This document shows, in pieces, positions 21,674 to 40,679 of a stretch of DNA of 64,000 bases. Each line of letters begins with the position of its first letter. Position 1 is the first letter of the stretch. The position numbers were made by a program, and so were the translations under genes. The notes under the pieces were generated by a model, which was not told the origin of the DNA, ran no database searches, and saw only the letters and a list, made by a program, of their open reading frames with translations. Source of the stretch: Cercis canadensis (lineage: Eukaryota > Streptophyta > Magnoliopsida > Fabales > Fabaceae); the NCBI GenBank assembly GCA_003255065.1, contig QAOA01006526.1, positions 123,333 through 187,332 on the forward strand. The letters run 5' to 3'.

Positions 21674-23436
21674 CTATACATGATCTGCACCTGAATTCTG
21701 AGACAAAATGCCATCAGCTAAAGGATAATAATCAGATTGAACTGCAGTTAGATCTAGTGATTCCGTACCAAAAGTTTTCTTGTCCTCCTTGAATGAGTTA
21801 CTGTGAAGATCCCGGGTAATTTTAGTGGTTGTATCCAAGAAGTACAAAATGAATGTAGTCAAGCAGCAACAAGCAAACATAGGTATTGGTCCATAAATCC
21901 AGAGGAAGAGAGGAAATGACATGTAGAATGCCCGCATCCCGAGTGACCAAGCATGACTTCCCCGATTCAAGATCTTGGCAATATATTCCATATAATCCCT
22001 TTCGCCTTTCAGTGCAGGTGCAGTGATTAAGAAGCTGACATGGGCATAGTATCTGATAGACTGCACGTTACATAGAAATGCAACAAGGAAGCAGACTGAG
22101 ATAGAAAGGCGTTTAATTGTAGCACAAGTGGAAGTCTTATTGCCAAAAATTAACATAAATGCTGTCTCATCAGAACTCCATGTACTGGTGGCAAAAATAC
22201 CAATGAGTGAACTAAGTGTGATTGCTGTTGTAGCAAGAAGGGTAGATGCCATGATATTGTTGCGAATTGTTTGAACAGCCAAAACCCCATTTTTCAAGGG
22301 ATCCTGAAAATATGGCAATGGAGTTAATTATAGAAATTGCTGGACTAATATTTGCATTCTTTTTAATAGACATAATTGAATTATGCAGGATAGCTTGTAA
22401 AAATAGCTTCTTGGTGGTGGAAGAAGGGATGCCAAAAGAAAAAGGTTGCATGATATGGAAGCCACAAACAGTTAACATTCAAACAAAAGGCACACCATGC
22501 CTATTGCCAGCATACTTGTCAATTTCTGCAGGTTCTCAACCAGCAAGGACAATGATTTCATTTAATAAAAGTGCCCAGTTGTGCTGTAAATCAACCTAGC
22601 AGTAATCTGTGAAGTTAACAGTTCAGCCCAAGTAACACAATGAAAATGGCACACCATGCCTATTAAAGAAGCGTTTTGTTTAGAAGACAGACAGATGGGC
22701 ACAGGTTATTGCGTTTGCTTCAATCAGATAATGAAAGAAGGGGAAAATAGATCTATAGCTTTTTAATATAAGAACTGATATAGGCCATTTAAGTTTTCTG
22801 ATTCCTCCCCTATGATAGAAAGTCACGAAACAACAAGTTTCAAGTGCTTACCAAATAATGAACCTGCATCAATACTTAATAAATAATTTAAATCTGCCAC
22901 CAATTTCATATCAAACAACAAAAGCATGACAGCAAATTTCATTGCATGCTACTGTTGAATGCCGATATCCCCAGTTGAGATGTGGACATATATTTCAAAT
23001 CTATCAACTGATACCTTAAGACAAAACCCAGTATCGTTAAAGCAGCATCTGCATTCTACAAAATAAACAGCCTCAACTTTAGCATATATTATCACTTGTG
23101 AAGCACTTAATTGGGAATAAGAACAACACTTATCATCACCATGTTTCAATCAATTGCCATGATCATTATGGTTTTGACTCCCTTGCTCTACAATATCATG
23201 AAAAAGAAATAATATACCCCCATAAAAATTAAAAATTTTGTCAATTGGAGCACAGAGGGGATTGAATTACTCACATTCATCATGGAAAAAACCCACTGAT
23301 GGCGAGACTTAGCGTTTAGGCCAATGACTGTACGAAAGGGGTTGCGCAGTATGTTGCAGAGAAGCCAGGCATGGTATGTTGCGAACACCAATAAACCGAG
23401 TGGCACCAACACATAATCGAGGTGCTCCTCCTCCAT
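21674..23436 (-). CDS. DUF599 family multi-pass membrane protein, copy 2
   Basis: Exons 23436-23275 (54 codons) and 22303-21674 (209 codons plus stop) join in phase 0 into 263 residues. The donor is canonical GTGAGT and the acceptor TTTTCAG. Exon 1 matches copy 1 at 44 of 54 residues and ends RHQWVFSMMN. Exon 2 begins DPLKNGVLAVQTIRNNIMA and keeps the helices around TLLATTAITLSSLIGIF, ISVCFLVAFLCNVQSI and FPLFLWIYGPIPMFACC. After the last helix the conserved ITRDLHSNSFKED tail continues into an acidic, serine-rich end (ESLDLTAVQSDYYPLADG) that copy 1 has lost. The family is plant-specific and its role is not established. It is full length and the better representative of the pair. Confidence 0.9.
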
Positions 23437-24404
23437 CGATCCCCACCTCTTGTTTTACCAGCTGACAGCTTACAGTTACAGCTATGGCAATGGTAGTTAC
23501 TTAGTATAACACACATACCTTTGACCTTTATCACTCACTCTCTAGTGACAATAACAGTAACCTTGTCTGAGTCTAGTTGACAAGACTACGAAAAAGGATA
23601 TCCCCCGTTCTAGGTGAGGGCTCCGCCACATGTTACCACTACTTCATTGTCGCAAACTCAATTAATAATGGTAGTAATAATATATAAAGAAAGAAAGAAT
23701 ACAATTATTTCCAAAAAATAAAACTGAATGATTACTCTAATAAATCACAGTGGCCCCCTCAACTCTGGCCACGTTATCTGATCTCATGGGCAAGGCAACC
23801 CAATCAAAACTCAACATCTGTCGTCTGCCTCCTGCACGAGCTGCCCCCAGTAGTCGTACTTTGTTTGTTGTCCTCCAATTCCTCTCATTTGATATTTACA
23901 ACGTATGTTGTCTAACACAAGTGGTCGTTTTCTTCTTCCTTCTAGTAAAACGGGAAAACACTCGAGTGCGTTATGTAATGCTTTCAGTGCTTACAAATGT
24001 CTTCTTATACTAAAGACAACTTTAAAATATTGATTTTTTCCTCTATTAAAGAGTAGATTATGGATTAAGAAAAAATTTCCTCCTTATTTTGACCAAAGGT
24101 TTAGTGGCTGATACACTTCTAGCCCTGATAGTAAACACATGATGCAAAAAGGATGTGTAGAATTAAGAAAGATCTCAACAATGTTACACAGTAGAAAATA
24201 AAATTTTCGGATTACTTAAAGCCATCAAAATCTGTTATCTCCGGGAGATAGTCCACATATTCTCATATACATACAAAGTGAAAATTGATGGCTTTTCTAG
24301 CTCAGTTTTATCATTGCATTAACATTATTACAGAAAGAAGAACGAAGCAAATTATAAACGGCCATTGAGAAAGCATTCCCGGCCCAGCCTATATTTAGCT
24401 GAAA

Positions 24405-30211
<5,807 letters not shown>

Positions 30212-30990
30212 ATTAAATTGATACAATTTTTTTATTATAGTATATTTTTTGCTTCAACAATAGGGGAATACGAGAGTTATTAGTTATTGATGATATCTTA
30301 CAATCTTTTCCCAAAAAAATCGAATAAAACAAGATAACAGAGAAAAGCTATAAAAATGTGATAATTGTCGATTATACAGTATCGGGAGGAAACATTGAAA
30401 GCTATGAACTTCGACCATGAAAATATGAAAAATAAAAAATTACAAAGCCACCCAGAGAAGTTCCTTCCAATTATGACAAAAAAGCATAGTACAACGAAAA
30501 AAATCGTAACCCTAGATAACTAGATATGCACCCAGTAATCATGGACCCATCAAACAATAATCCCACGCGATTAAAACTCGAAAGTCTCCGGCTTGATGGA
30601 TTATTGTGGGTGAAACACTTGAGCCATAGTTGAACCTCAAATCTTCCAGTGTTATAAATGAAAACCTGGAAAAAGTAACACGAGCGTTAAGAGAGAGAAA
30701 AAGTGACAAAGGAGGGATAGATATAAATTGCAGAGAGAGAGACAGAGAGGAATGCTTACGGAGAGAGAGAAGGTAGGTTCGGTTTTGGTTAACACTTAAC
30801 AGTTGTTGAAATGCAGGAGATATAATAAAACTAAAAGAAAATGAGGAAACAGATGCTGAGTATATTTTACCAAAAAAAAAAAAGTAATTGCTGAGTGTTA
30901 GATACAGCAATGGATGATTGGATATATTACCAAAAAAAAATAAAAATGGATGATTGGATATTTTGAGCAGAACCACCTAGAACTCCTAGT
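30212..30990 (-). promoter_or_regulatory. poly(A) polymerase 5' leader and promoter region
   Basis: Read on the minus strand, a CT-rich tract (about 30690-30775) is followed by TTTTTCCAG near 30665, which could be the acceptor of a 5'-UTR intron. A telo-box-like AACCCTAG lies on the plus strand near 30510. The 145-codon minus frame here is Ser/Phe/Leu low complexity and is not taken as a gene. Confidence 0.45.
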
Positions 30991-31046
30991 ACGTCAAAAG
31001 GGTCGAATAAAAACGCACCAAAATTATAAAATATGCCCAAAATAAA

Positions 31047-31515
31047 ACGCACTAGAATCAGGCAAAATGATTAAAATAATATTAAATAAAAAAAATTACT
31101 AAAATATATTACTGTTTAAATTATACACAAAAATTGATCTCTTATAAATATTTTAATCCAGCATTATCAAAAAAATAAAAAATGTTACTTTTCAAAATAA
31201 CATTTTCTTTTATTTTCAAAGTAGAATTTTCCTAAAACTCTGCTTGGTAACTTTGAAAATCAAAATAGCATTTTGCTAACTACTTTGAAAAAAGTAACTA
31301 ATTTGAAATTCAAAGAAAACGCTACTTTGATATAGCGGCTTTTTATGGAAAATGTTATATCTGAAGTATTGTTTTCCATTTTGTTTAGTGGTATTCAATT
31401 AAAACATTCAGAATAAACCTATTTTTGTATATAATTTAAACTGTAACATATTTTACTAATTTTTTTATTTATTAGACATTATTTTAGTCATGTTGTCCTA
31501 AAATCATTGCACCAC
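31047..31515. mobile_element. foldback MITE with ~100-bp terminal inverted repeats
   Basis: The left arm (GCAAAATGATTAAAATAATA, AAAAAAATTACTAAAATATA, TTACTGTTTAAATTATA) is matched in reverse complement by the right arm (TATAATTTAAACTGTAA, TATTTTACTAATTTTTTTAT, TATTTTAGTCATGTTGTCC). Between them lie ATTTTC-rich blocks that pair with each other in part. Ends are approximate and there is no coding capacity. Confidence 0.75.
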
Positions 31516-32360
31516 CTTAATTAAGCTTTTAGAAAGCTAATTAGGCGCTATTTGTGCACCAAAATCTGTGTAATTAATATAAGTTGTTATAACCTTTTTT
31601 TTTGGTTATGAATACCAATATGTTGGGATTAAATCTATAGCATTAATTTTTATGACAAGAGAAAGTGCACAAGTATATAACACACAATTAATTTAAGAAT
31701 CCTCTAAAACAATTTAAGTTTTAGGTTCAAATTAACATTTTTTTTATATTCTTGATTAAAAATTTTAACTTTATCTATTTAATAATTAAAAAATTATCAA
31801 ACAAAGGGCTATTACACCACATCATGGCTCCATTGTTCTATTTAAGTTTGAATGGATTTATATATAGTAACACTGTTTTTTTTTTTCAATTTAATTTGTT
31901 TGAAGAATAAATTCCTATTTTTATCCTCAGTAATTCAATTTTTGAGTCTTTTAATACTTGCAGATTTGATTTCTAATTGATAAGCTTTTACAATTAAATA
32001 TTTAAAGTTTAACTTTATATTTATTTCTTATTATTAATTGAACTTGATATATTTATTGATTTCTATTATTCTCACTTGCATGCTAACCTGCATAATTACA
32101 CTCAAAATGGCATGTTAATATTAGAATGTGTTGCGCTTGCCATGACACTAAAAAGCTAAAAGATGAATACATAGTGGAGCACGGTGAAACAGCTTGTACA
32201 AAATGGACTGGGGCTCATATCATAGCTAGTCACAATAAGTCACCTATGGTTTTAGTTTATTTTTTAGTCAAATTGGTTTAATGTATATCCAAGTTATAGT
32301 TCAAAAGAAGAGTTGGTGTAAACTACATTAGAGTTACCAAAGAGCAGTATATATTTTTAG

Positions 32361-32731
32361 ATGAGGGTTATGCTACATTTTTTTTTTTTCAGTTGAATGA
32401 GATTTAGTACGATTTATAATGTGATTTTTGTATTATTGTAAATATCTAAAAAAATTGAGTCATTTAGTATATGCTAAAATATACATTTTTTTTTATAAAA
32501 TATAATAATGACATAATATAAGAAAACGTGTCAAAAAGTAAATTTAAAAAAACTATTTTCAGGCACGTTTTTTTATATAATGTTATTCTTATATTTTATA
32601 AAAAAAAGTTGTATATTTTTGGCATATATTAAATAACTCATTTTTTTGATATATTTACAATGACACAAAAATTACTAGATGGATCTTACCCAAATTCACT
32701 GATCTAAAGGGGTGTAGTATAGTGCTCACCA
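32361..32731. mobile_element. foldback MITE, same family as 19785-20166
   Basis: It starts ATGAGGGTTATGCTACAT and ends GGTGTAGTATAGTGCTCACC, the same terminal pattern as the 19785 copy. The interior palindrome is shared: GAGTCATTTAGTATATGCTA against the ATATTAAATAACTCA arm, with TTTTATAAAATATAA against TTATATTTTATAA. ATTTTTAG/ATTTTAAT flanks are a weak, decayed target duplication, so this copy looks older. Confidence 0.75.
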
Positions 32732-32849
32732 TATTTTAATCATACAATCTTCGTTCATTAACAACATTCATGATATGGAGAAGCGCATGGGGTGGTAGGT
32801 TCCTCCCCAAAGAGCACAAAAGTAGTATAATTTCCTATACAGCAAACAG

Positions 32850-33593
32850 AAATAGCAGTTGAAGGTAGAAAGAGTAAAAGGAAATTTTAATTCCATCCTT
32901 TCCTCAATTAACGCATAGAATTAAAAGGCCTTGTTTGATGTGAAGGAGCATTTGAATGAGAGGAAATCAGCGGCATTATTAAAATGTGCTCTACAAAAAG
33001 TTGTTGTCTCGCTTTAAGTAACCTACCAATCCCTGTTTATTAATAGTCATACCTTGACGCCTTCACAGATTTAGCAGCTCTTCAGCTTGCTAGGCTATAG
33101 TTTTCTTTCGTTTCTTCTTCTCTTGTACATCAAAAATACATATACATCCCATTTTCAGGATTCAGATAAACACCAATTTTCAGAGACATCCCATTACAGC
33201 CACATTTTACAACCATCCACNAAAATAGCAGTTGAAGGTAGAAAGAGTAAAAGGAAATTTTAATTCCATCCTTTCCTCAATTAACGCATAGAAATAAAAG
33301 GCCTTGTTTGATGTGAAGGAGCATTTGAATGAGAGGAAATCAGCGGCATTATTAAAATGTGCTCTACAAAAAGTTTTTGTCTCGCTTTAAGTAACCTACC
33401 AATCCCTGTTTATTAATAGTCATACCTTGACGCCTTCACAGATTTAGCAGCTCTTCAGCTTGCTAGGCTATAGTTTTCTTTCGTTTCTTCTTCTCTTGTA
33501 CATCAAAAATACATATACATCCCATTTTCAGGATTCAGATAAACACCAATTTTCAGAGACATCCCATTACAGCCACATTTTACAACCATCCAC
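32850..33593 (+). repeat. 371-bp direct duplication separated by an N
   Basis: Copies at 32850-33220 and 33223-33593 have equal length and differ at few positions (GAATTAAAAGG/GAAATAAAAGG, AAGTTGTTGTC/AAGTTTTTGTC). They are separated by N (33221) and one A. The length equals that of the 12093 duplication although the sequences are unrelated, pointing to an assembly cause. Confidence 0.9.
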
Positions 33594-34463
33594 TGAACAG
33601 CACAGATTATACGGTACATTCACCTTCCCTCCTCGGCAATTCTTGTACACCATAACTTCACAAACTTAATCTTCCAACCTCACTCAAACATCACAAGGCA
33701 TACAGTATAGAACAAACTTTAGTCATAGCAAAACTTTGGAATCCCTTATTCTGAGTGTAATAAGCTATATTACAAAGATGCAAACTAGACAAAGCCCCAA
33801 CCTTGGATTTACACAAACTCACCTCTAGTTTGAAGAAATCAATACAACATATGGATATTTTGTAAAGGATTAAATTTAGACAAAATCATATCATCAAAAT
33901 TACAAGTAAGCTTAAATATTACATAAATTTCATATGTCTTTTTTTATAAACAAAAGTATGCACCCAAAAAAAATATTAAGTGAGTTTAGTCAAATTTGTA
34001 AAGAAAAGATCTAGTCAATACCAAATAATAAGAAAATACTAATATGTATAATACATTATTCAATTAAATAGAATAACCACATAGCATGAAAGGAAATTTT
34101 GATAATTTCTAAATATAGCAAACACCTATTTAGAAGACACTTTTTTTAGCATTATTAAGTCTTTTAGACTAAGTTTTAACATCTCACAATAATAAACTAT
34201 AATAATAATAAATATTTACAAATGTCAAATTCGTTAGACACGATAAAAGTTAAAATTCGTTTGATTTATGAAATTAATATGCTGTGAAAATTAGAATTAG
34301 TATAAATTCTCCTTACTAAAAATGCAATAAAAATAAAATTTTCACATTCCATGGAGCATAAAATCATAATTGTAAGAATGTTCATTCTTATTTCTATAAA
34401 ATTAAGGATATGAATAGAATAGAATCATTATTTTATGATTTTTCTTAGCGCCTTACCTTTGTA
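33594..34463. other. intergenic region upstream of the PP2C gene
   Basis: AT-rich, no gene seen. The PP2C promoter should lie in the right part. Confidence 0.45.
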
Positions 34464-34473
34464 TTTAGGGTTT
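34464..34473 (-). promoter_or_regulatory. telo-box in the PP2C promoter/leader
   Basis: TTTAGGGTTT is the reverse complement of the plant telo-box AAACCCTAA, common near start sites of housekeeping and translation-related genes. It lies about 160 bp before the ATG. Similar motifs lie in the leader of the CCT delta gene. Confidence 0.5.
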
Positions 34474-34633
34474 CTTCCACTTTTCCCACTTCTGTATTTA
34501 GCATATTCCATGGCCATTCGAAGTTCCAACCTTTTCTTCGTAAGCAAGTGGAGCTTTTGTCTTTACAATTGCGTATCCTGATGTTTTTTCTTGTTTCGTG
34601 GCGTACCTAGAAATTCATTTTTTTTAAGACAAG

Positions 34634-37600
34634 ATGAGTGAAGGTAGCACCCAGTCTGCTAGTGGGAATGGCAGCTTGGATGTTAGCCCTGAGGGTCCAA
34701 ATTCGTACCTTAATCACAAGCGGGAAGCTGATTCAGAAACCCATGATTTGACGGGGAAGAAGTTGAGAACTGAAGCTGGGAGTGCGGATAATGCATCAGG
34801 CTGTGAAGAAGCTCGGAACCCAGAAGTTGTTTCAAATAAAGGTGACAAGGGCAGTGAGTCAGGCCAACAAACTTGTGATTCTGACAATACGAGGGAACTG
34901 GGTTTTGTGATTGAAGCGGATGCGGCTGAGGATAAAGGGTCTAGGCATTCCATGGAGGACGCCTGGGTGGTGCTTTTGGACGCCAGTTTAGATCACCCAG
35001 GAAAATTGAGGTTTTTTTTTTTCTTTTGCTTCTTTTAGAATTACAATTAGTATTACTAGTGTTTTGAATTTGATAGTTAATTTTGGAAATTCTGTGCTTT
35101 CATTCAATTTATTGAAGTGTTATGGATGCAAGGGATGAAACGTCAAATATGCTTGTACTTGATTGTAGATAGGCATACTGACTACCTTGTACCTACTATT
35201 CTGAGCTAAAATTATGAATTTGTGTGATCAATCTAAATCATATTGAGTGGGGATGGCCATAATTCTAGGTGCAATATGATTATCCACATCATTTTAGTGC
35301 TAGTTAGTGTTCATTTGAATTGTTACGACTCATGTACAACGCTATATCTTGTTGGTATCATACTGTCAATAATTAGAAATATTACTTTTTCCTCTTTATT
35401 GCAATCACAGGATTCCATAAATTCTATAAAAGTGTGTGCTTCTGAAGTTTATGTAGTATTTATTGGTGACTTTGAGTGCTTGGTTTTCAGATGTGCACAC
35501 TTTGCAATCTATGATGGACATGGAGGACGGTTAGCTGCAGAATATGCTCAAAAGCATTTGCATAGAAATGTTCTTTCATCGGGATTACCACGTGAGTTGG
35601 TGTGTTTGCTTGGTCTAATTTCATGCATACTTGATCAATAAGGCACTTAGGTTGTAGCAAACACATAAATCAATTGGTCGGTTAACATTTTGTTATTCTG
35701 TTTGGGTGGCTCTATTTCTCATCAAATCCATATTTTAAGAGTCAATTAAGGAGAACTATGCAACATCCGTGGTAGATCAATATGTTTATGGAAACTAAAT
35801 GTGTTTATCTTTGGTTGATAGAAGCACCAAGAAATAGGGTGTGTTTGTAGGATTTAAATGAGGGCAGGCAATGGTCAATGAAGCTTTTGTTTTCTAATAA
35901 AAAGATAGACACTTGCTTTGGACATGGGATTTCTTCTGGTGATTTGATTGACTTAGAAATTTGTGGAAGTCTAAAGTCTGTAAAACGATATTCTTGAGCA
36001 TAAGGTTATTGCTTTTACTATGGGCTTATTTGGGATTTGGAGCTCAAGTTGAATTAGTTTTGATTTACGGCAGTTTGGTATTGCTGATGCATATTTAGAA
36101 CTGATGTGGGAAGCCAAAAAGCTGCTTAATTATTGTCCAATCACTTTTTGGTGAAAGCTGGTTATAAAATCATTTTGCTAGAGAGAGAGAGAGAGAGAGT
36201 GAGTGGTTGAAAAGACAGTAACATGAATGTGCTGGATGAATAAGATAACTTTACACACATCATTAGCAATGCAGTTATAATTTTTAAAATTTGGATGGGA
36301 TACTCTGTAGATATTTGTTTAAAAGTATAAAATATTATCAGAAAGTAATTCTCTTTTTGATCTATTTTAGCTAATTTTTGCTTCCCCCTTACTCTTTATT
36401 TTATATTATTATATTGCCTCTAACCATTGTGCTTCTTGTTTTGCCTCTGCTCTGCTGTGTTGCAGTTGGATACAAAGGCAGCTAAAAGAGCCATACTTGA
36501 TGGTAAGCATTCACTTTACATGTTTTCTATTAATTTTTTCCCCTTGTATTTTGCCAAATGGAATCATGTGCAGATTACTTTTGTTAATCTCATTTGATGA
36601 TTTTATTCTGATTTAGGTTTTCGTAAAACTGATCAGTCTCTTCTTCAAGAAAGTGCAGCAGGTAGAGTCTCATTGCTTTGGTCTTATTGATTGATTATAA
36701 ACAAGTGCATGTATTGAGTTTCAACTTTTGCTGTTACCATTGTTTAGGTAATGGCTTCATAAAGTTGCATTGCAAGTGTTTTTAAGCACAAATTTTAAAT
36801 GCGGAAAAAGGACTTCCAAATAAAATGCTAAAACTTCCATTGTAAAGCAACACCAAACTGTGCTTAAGTTTTTTTGTAATAGAAAAGAAATTCATTAGAT
36901 AGAAAGAAAGGAGTAATACAAAGGGGGAGGAGGAAAAGAAATCCTCCTTAAACAAAAGAAAATATGGCAAATTTACAGAAGAAAAGGTATAGAGGGAAAA
37001 CGTCAAAACAAAATGGCTCTCCAATCTCTCTGGATAGAAGTTAAGGTTATTCCCTTGAAGAAACCATGTGCATAGCACCAGAGAGAAGCCATGAACACAA
37101 TCCTATCCCACAGTAAATCTAAGGACAGATATTTTTCCTTGAAATTCTGAGCATACGCTCTAACCAGATACACTAAAGAGTAGCTTACATAGCGCACTGC
37201 CATAAAAATTTTCCTTTTTTCTTTAACCAAAACCTTGAAATTTAATCAGAAGGAGGATATATAGCGCACTGCCAAAAAAGTTAAGTTTTCTTGTGAACTT
37301 GTGATATTTACAATTTTTACTGAGATTACAAAATTTACTGCTTTTGAGTTCATATGATTTTAGGATTGGGGATCGTGAGACAATTTAAGGATTAATACCA
37401 TTTAAACACTTCACTTAAGGTTTTCTTTTATCTTGCTGAGGTCTATTAATTGTTATCAGGGGGATGGCAGGATGGTGCTACAGCTGTATGTGTTTGGGTA
37501 TTGGGACAAAAAGTAAGTCTGTAGACTGCTGTTACTTATTTTCCATTGAACTGTACAAATTTTTAAATCTGAAAACCTTGTTTTGAAGGTTCTGAATATC

Positions 37601-40600
37601 AATTCTTTCTCCATCTAACTGTGGTTCTTATGTAACCATTAAATATCTGATTAAATTTTGTAAAAAAGTTTCTTATCATCTGCACTGCATCTGTGTTGGA
37701 ATATATATTACCTGTTGGTTTCAGCATTACTGTTCATTCTGGATCCACAATCTCCTTCAAGCATTTGAAACCTTTGCTGACCGGGCAACATGACACATTA
37801 GTATTTTGTGCTTCTAGAACAAAGTACATTCGTGGATACTGGCTTCATATATGCTTAGAAATTTCTAGGGTTTCATTTTTTGTAGTGTGATTGAAGCTGG
37901 AAGAGCATATCGAGAATGAGAGCTGATGTATAAAAGTTCATATGGCAGGAGCATGGCACTAGTGCCCGGACATACGTATCCACATCTTTCTATAGTTGAA
38001 TATATTATTTATAATAATTTGAATCATTAACCACCATAATTGTTAATTAAAGATTCTAATAAATATATAATTTATAATGCATGTGCTACAAGTGGTTTAT
38101 GCTGTGTCCTCAGTTGCTAGTTGAAGCACTTCTTTGCTGGACCCTTTGCTAATTGCAGATTGGCATCATAATAATAGCCTAGGGATAAGTATGGATGCTT
38201 TACTGAACAATCTTGCGATAAAGATAAGATAGAACATGTGGTGATCAATGTTCTTGCTATTTTGTTTTTGTCTGACTTCTGTTCTTGGTTACCCTTTGTC
38301 TCGCTGTTCAATCTTGTAAATGATAAAATTTTTAGTCAATTCTGTGTTTGATGGATATTTGTTAGGTTTTTGTTGCAAACATAGGAGATGCCAAAGCAGT
38401 TTTAGGTCGCTCAACTTTACCTGACGGGTCCCAAAACCACTCAGATGTAGTCCATTCCCTGAAGGCCATTGTTTTGACAAGGGAACACAAAGCAATCTAC
38501 CCACAGGAGCGTGCTCGCATCCAGAAGGTATGGAATGCTCAATGTTCAATGGTTAGATCACCAGAATTATGTAGCAATTTCCCATAGTTGTTGATGCTCA
38601 GAGCATGCTGTTGACAAATAAGTTCTGCTGCAGTATATTGAAGTTGCCATTTCCACCCATTCTCTCTCTCTCTCTCACAAGCTTCCCCACTCTCATAATT
38701 GTTTAAGATGAGGCTTTTTTGAAATTATGTGGAGCAACCGCACCCATATAGTGATTATTAACTTAAACAATCACATTATGTTGTCAAAGGCTGTAATAAT
38801 TTTTGACTCACTTAAGCAAGCTACATTTTCTAATTATTTTCTGTTGTTACGTGAGTACCTGTATGGAATCTTCAGTTCAATTAACCTTTGTAGTCTTGGG
38901 AATTGCATTCCCTTGAAGCTGTCTCAAACCTTTTTATATAGCTGAGTACCTGGGTGAGACAAAGTATAAGTTGGGGAGTATTTTCCTTTAAAAGTATGCT
39001 TGGCTGGCCAAAATTCCTTCTGAGCATACTGGCTTTGTTAAGTGCTTCCTTGAATCATAAAATTAACAATGTAATCTTAGATATGTTTGTTGACCGTAAG
39101 CTAGTGTTCTATGTGCAAATGCAATAGTAATTAAGTGAATTAAGTGAAATATTATTTTCATTGTGCATCTTGTGTGTATCCAAGATTTGTAGGAGATGGT
39201 ATTATGCATGGGGATTCAGGGAATCATTTGAGGCGGTAATCTGGTTAACCCAGTTATCCCAATAGATCTGGATGATGCATAATAAATAGTTACGTAGGCA
39301 TATATCATATGGACGAAATTGGTTTTCTACTTTCAGGCTGGTGGTGTTGTGAGCTCAAATGGACGACTACAAGGGCGTCTAGAAGTTTCAAGGGCTTTTG
39401 GAGATCGCCAGTTCAAAAAGGTTTGTCTCTCTCTCTTGGGAAAGGTTACTTGATCTCTTTGTTAATTTATTGAAGAAAATTTCTATGTAGCTCCATTTTG
39501 ATGATAAAAGAATCTGTATTTGACATCTGGTTGAGAAATACATATTCTATTTTATCTTGAAACAGAGACTTGTAAATATGATCATATGGTCCATTTTACT
39601 TTAAACTCTTGGACCCACGTCTATCTATCTGATCTTGAAACACAGAGACTTGTAAATATGATAAACTGATCATCATGTAACATCTACCTCATGATGGGCT
39701 GTCTTTTCTGCATCATCTGAAGCAGTACTGTTTTTAACCCGTATCAAGGTTCTCACCATCCACATTGTCTATGGTTTTGATTTTTCCAAATCCAAGGAAA
39801 CACTTCTTTATCTATATTTATAGCTATCATGTGGCTCACTCTTCTACCTAATGTTTGCTGACTAGACTAATAGTGTCTACTTAGTGTCTAAAGATATATA
39901 ATCTTAAAGAACAATGTTATTTGCAGGTGGGTGTTGTTGCAATTCCAGATATTCATTCTTTTGACCTGACCGATAGAGAGCAATTCATCATTCTTGGCTG
40001 TGATGGACTGTGGGGGGTATATCTTTTTATATCCATAAAATGCTTCGGTTTTGTTCCTATCATTTCTTTTTCTTGTTTGAGCTTACTATCGTGATGATGA
40101 AAATGGCATTTCGGGTTTGTATCAGGTATTTGGGCCTAGTGATGCTGTTGATTTTGTTCAGAAATTATTAAATGTAAGAGTCAGTTTCTTTCTCTGCCTT
40201 TCTTTAGACTTACATACTCTGTTGAATTATTCTATTGCATTTTTTATTTTTTTTTGGGTTGTGTAAATGCATTGCTTTCTCCTTACTGTAATGGTGCGAA
40301 CTTAAGGCATGACAAGTTGGCTTGTGCTTTTCTTTAACCAAAAAGCTCCCCACCCCACAAAAAAATAAAAGAAGGCCCTACTTTTTGGGATAATGGGATT
40401 GTGTCTACTGAAACAGGCTATGCCATTCTAGTTGTTACATTGGGGAAGTTTGTCACAGTTTCAAGCACTTAGATTTGCTTTTGTAGGATTTTCATTTGAT
40501 TTTTATTACTTGCTATTCACGGGGGATTTCCTCTTATTATGATTAAAAATATGCATGAATATTTGAAGGAGGGTTTACCTGTCACGGCTGTGAGCCGCCG

Positions 40601-40679
40601 TCTTGTAAGGGAAGCTGTTCGTGAGAGGTGCTGTAAAGATAATTGCACTGCACTTGTTATTGTATTCAAGCGCAAGTAA
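34634..40679 (+). CDS. protein phosphatase 2C, ten exons
   Basis: It is a Mg/Mn-dependent Ser/Thr phosphatase. Exons are 34634-35010, 35491-35599, 36466-36502, 36617-36661, 37460-37512, 38366-38527, 39337-39420, 39927-40016, 40126-40173 and 40569-40679, giving 371 residues with consistent phases. Residues 1-90 are acidic, Ser-rich and disordered-looking, with a basic patch GKKLR. The PP2C core follows: EDKGSRHSMEDAW (about 99-111), YDGHGG with metal ligand Asp134, GWQDGATAV (191-199), ANIGDAKAVL (211-220), GRLEVSRAFGD, GCDGLWGVFG with Asp315, and CKDNCTALVIVF with Asp359. All expected metal ligands are present. From memory it most resembles Arabidopsis At1g18030 (PP2C 8); it lacks the signatures of the ABI1-type clade A. 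Intron 2 starts GTGTGT, chosen because it alone keeps the PRELLDTK frame. A LINE fragment sits in intron 4. The substrate is unknown. Confidence 0.94.
36869..37230 (-). mobile_element. 3' fragment of a LINE retrotransposon in a PP2C intron
   Basis: On the minus strand, the frame ending near 37003 reads LLWDRIVFMASLW then FFKGITLTSIQRDW, which resembles the C-terminal end of plant non-LTR retrotransposon ORF2 proteins. It is followed by the usual T-rich 3' tail and an A-run (minus reading TTTCTTTTCTATTACAAAAA near 36869-36890). Only this end is present. The insertion is antisense to PP2C and fully intronic. Confidence 0.6.

Noticed and set aside
30539-30976. 145-codon minus frame upstream of the poly(A) polymerase
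   Set aside because: Low-complexity Ser/Phe/Leu caused by a CT-rich leader; no domain.
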